Positions 62,761-64,000 of a stretch of DNA of 64,000 nt are shown in pieces. Each line of letters opens with the position of its first letter. The first letter of the stretch is position 1. The DNA is from Paraburkholderia acidicola (GTDB lineage Bacteria; Pseudomonadota; Gammaproteobacteria; Burkholderiales; Burkholderiaceae), in contig NZ_MTZV01000006.1 of assembly GCF_002362315.1 (NCBI RefSeq), positions 496,001 through 560,000 of the forward strand, read 5' to 3'. The notes beneath the pieces were generated by a model that was given only the letters and a program-made list of their open reading frames with translations, made no database searches and was not told where the DNA came from. The position numbers and the translations under genes were made by a program.

Positions 62761-62979
62761 ATGGGAATCCTGGACACGGTTGGCGAAATCGCCGGTGCTG
62801 TTGCTGCAGTCGAGGCAGCAGAGAAAGTCGACCCGGATGCGGGTCTGCTGACAAAGGGCATTGCAGCGGTTGCGGGTTTCGAAGGTGCGGGCAAGCTGGA
62901 ATCGCTCCTCGGCAAGAAAGAGGAAGCACCGGCCACGGACGCGACCAACGCAACTGACGATACTGCGCCGCAAGCCTGA
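62761..62979 (+). CDS. Small Ala/Glu-rich protein, unknown function
   Basis: A 72-residue protein that I do not recognise. GGGAGGG lies 6 bases before the ATG at 62761, and a strong intrinsic terminator follows 25 bases after the stop, so this looks like a genuine single-gene unit. The sequence has an amphipathic helix (ILDTVGEIAGAVAAVEAAEKV), a Gly/Ala middle (LLTKGIAAVAGFEGAGKLESLLG) and an acidic Thr/Ala-rich tail. No signal peptide and no Cys. Confidence 0.65.
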   Translation: MGILDTVGEIAGAVAAVEAAEKVDPDAGLLTKGIAAVAGFEGAGKLESLLGKKEEAPATDATNATDDTAPQA

Positions 62980-63004
62980 TCGTTTTGCTAGAGACGTGAT
63001 GTAC

Positions 63005-63044
63005 ACAGGCCAGCCGCCTTAAAAGCGGCTGGCCTGTTCTTTTT
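63005..63044 (+). terminator. Intrinsic terminator after the small protein gene
   Basis: Perfect 13-bp arms ACAGGCCAGCCGC and GCGGCTGGCCTGT around CTTAAAA, followed by TCTTTTT. Confidence 0.88.
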
Positions 63045-63052
63045 GATCTGTT

Positions 63053-63739
63053 CTATTTCAACGTTGCGACATATCTTGAGACGTCTTGCACATCCGTTGC
63101 GCTAATGACGGTGGGAAACAGCGTGGGCATCGCCCCCGAAGGCGAGCGAACCTGCGCCTCGATTGCCGTTAGGCCCATCCGTACGCCGACGCCGCGCAGA
63201 CTGGGTGCAAAGGCTCCGCCGCCCTCCACTCCGTGGCACGAAGCGCAGTGGGCTGCGAAGACGGTTTGCCCATGCGTCAAATCCGCGGCTGAAGTACTTG
63301 CCGCTCCGGTCGTCGTCGCAGTAATCGTGCCCTCGGTCGCTTTTAGATCACTCGCATCCGCCGCAAGCAACGCGATGCCGGCGGGCGAACGCGGCTCAGG
63401 CAGCGAGGCCAGATACGCGTGAATGCGTGAGAGATCGTCGTCCGAAAGTATCTTTTCGCTGTAAGGCGGCATCAGCCTTTTTGGCGCACGCACATAGGCG
63501 CGCATCGCGTCGAGCGAGGGCGTATTCGGGGCGAGTGACGGCCCGGTCATCAGGCTGCCCTGCGCCGCGTAGCCGTGACACTCGAAACACCCTTTGCTGA
63601 CGAAAAGCGCCCTTCCAGCGTTATCGTCGACCCCGGCCGCCTGCGCGATCGAAACGGCAGACACCACCAGCGCGATCGCCATCATTGCATCCGCGAGCAC
63701 GCTTCGCCCGTTCACCTGGTCTCTTCGAGATTGAGTCAT
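63053..63739 (-). CDS. Diheme cytochrome c
   Basis: A 228-residue periplasmic cytochrome with a signal peptide (to about residue 35) and two heme c sites: CFECH (51-55) and CASCH (165-169). Each is followed by Met-containing segments (MPPYSEKIL near 90, and MPTLFPTV) that supply distal ligands. The two domains are joined by an Ala/Thr-rich linker (about 135-155). The ATG at 63739 gives the signal peptide. It begins 11 bases after the stop of a TPP-enzyme gene, so the two are in one operon and may form a membrane-linked oxidation pathway. Confidence 0.86.
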   Translation of the reverse strand: MTQSRRDQVNGRSVLADAMMAIALVVSAVSIAQAAGVDDNAGRALFVSKGCFECHGYAAQGSLMTGPSLAPNTPSLDAMRAYVRAPKRLMPPYSEKILSDDDLSRIHAYLASLPEPRSPAGIALLAADASDLKATEGTITATTTGAASTSAADLTHGQTVFAAHCASCHGVEGGGAFAPSLRGVGVRMGLTAIEAQVRSPSGAMPTLFPTVISATDVQDVSRYVATLK

Positions 63740-63750
63740 GCGGAGTGTCC

Positions 63751-64000
63751 TCACCGGGGCTGCGTCAACACATCGACCATTGCAGGCTTGCCCGCACGGA
63801 CCTGTTTCATCGCGCGTGCAAGCGCCGGTCCTAGCTGGGCCGGGTCGGATATCGGCCCCTCGGCCCACATGCCCATGCTGCGAGCGAGCGCTGCATAGTC
63901 GATAGGAGGATCGTTGATCACCGTGCCGACGCGGCCGTTTTCCGGATTCCGGTCTCGCCAGCTCGCCATTCGCTGGACGTGCATCGATTCCTGATGCCAG
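63751..64000 (-). CDS. Thiamine-pyrophosphate-dependent enzyme, C-terminal end (partial)
   Basis: Only the last 82 or so codons are in the window; the rest lies beyond base 64000. The frame reads WHQESMHVQRMAS at the window edge and ends DPAQLGPALARAMKQVRAGKPAMVDVLTQPR. This matches the tail of acetolactate-synthase-like TPP enzymes, where IDYAALARSMGMWAEGPI is the PP-domain end. The reaction cannot be deduced from this fragment. The neighbouring diheme cytochrome suggests an oxidative rather than a biosynthetic enzyme, as inference. Confidence 0.75.
   Translation of the reverse strand, partial: WHQESMHVQRMASWRDRNPENGRVGTVINDPPIDYAALARSMGMWAEGPISDPAQLGPALARAMKQVRAGKPAMVDVLTQPR

Noticed and set aside
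1..64000. Mobile elements, CRISPR arrays, tRNA or rRNA genes
   Set aside because: I looked for transposase or integrase motifs, direct-repeat arrays and tRNA-like ends and found none I could support.

Overview
The window reads as a stretch of a high-GC betaproteobacterial genome, most likely Burkholderiaceae of the Paraburkholderia/Caballeronia kind. The pointers are a Burkholderia-type trimeric porin, two small DUF4148 proteins, an IrlRS/CusRS-type two-component pair, an oxalate degradation cluster and strong third-codon G/C preference. This is inference from gene content; no rRNA or tRNA gene is present to settle the taxon. I see no insertion sequence, integrase, CRISPR array or prophage gene.

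Layout. 1-5630: a ddpXABCDF-like operon (D-Ala-D-Ala dipeptidase end plus a complete dipeptide ABC importer). 5750-8266: a four-repeat COG4705 membrane protein, then a membrane-anchored catalase-family peroxidase coupled to a cytochrome b561. 8729-13251: oxalate uptake and breakdown (OxlT-type antiporter, oxalyl-CoA decarboxylase, formyl-CoA:oxalate CoA-transferase), followed by a lone PAS protein. 13843-17122: a phytochelatin-synthase-like lipoprotein and a small acyl-CoA/thioesterase group around an HxlR regulator with paired operator-like dyads. 17312-29554: a sugar locus made of a TonB receptor, a divergent LacI regulator with two operator palindromes, a secreted barrel protein of unassigned activity, a CUT1 ABC importer and a GH36 alpha-galactosidase. 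29529-38355: an MFS exporter, two DUF4148 proteins, a metal-type two-component system, a beta-carbonic anhydrase with a SulP transporter, and a porin. Three related 16-18 bp motifs lie upstream of genes in this stretch. 38356-39697 is a long gap with terminators on both strands. 39698-44342: an S10 peptidase lipoprotein, an EF-hand-like secreted protein, a polysaccharide deacetylase and a GT4 glycosyltransferase. 44426-49701: divergent secreted GH2 and GH20 glycosidases sharing an AT-rich regulatory region with a 9-bp-arm inverted repeat. 49780-60322: an EamA transporter and an MdtABC-type RND efflux operon with its outer-membrane factor. 60455-64000: a secreted S53 peptidase, a small conserved-looking protein, a diheme cytochrome c and the end of a TPP enzyme.

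How the genes work together: several blocks are tightly coupled, with ATGA or TGATG overlaps (ddpD-ddpF, peroxidase-cytochrome b561, both sugar permeases, deacetylase-GT4, mdtB-mdtC-OMF). They encode complete pathways: peptidoglycan dipeptide recycling, oxalate catabolism, alpha-galactoside uptake and hydrolysis, amino-sugar or mannose polymer degradation, and tripartite efflux. The least explained items are the secreted 703-residue barrel protein, the shared TGAC-N7-TCATC motif, the paired HxlR dyads, the GH2/GH20 regulatory island and the doubly terminated segment at 38972-39207.
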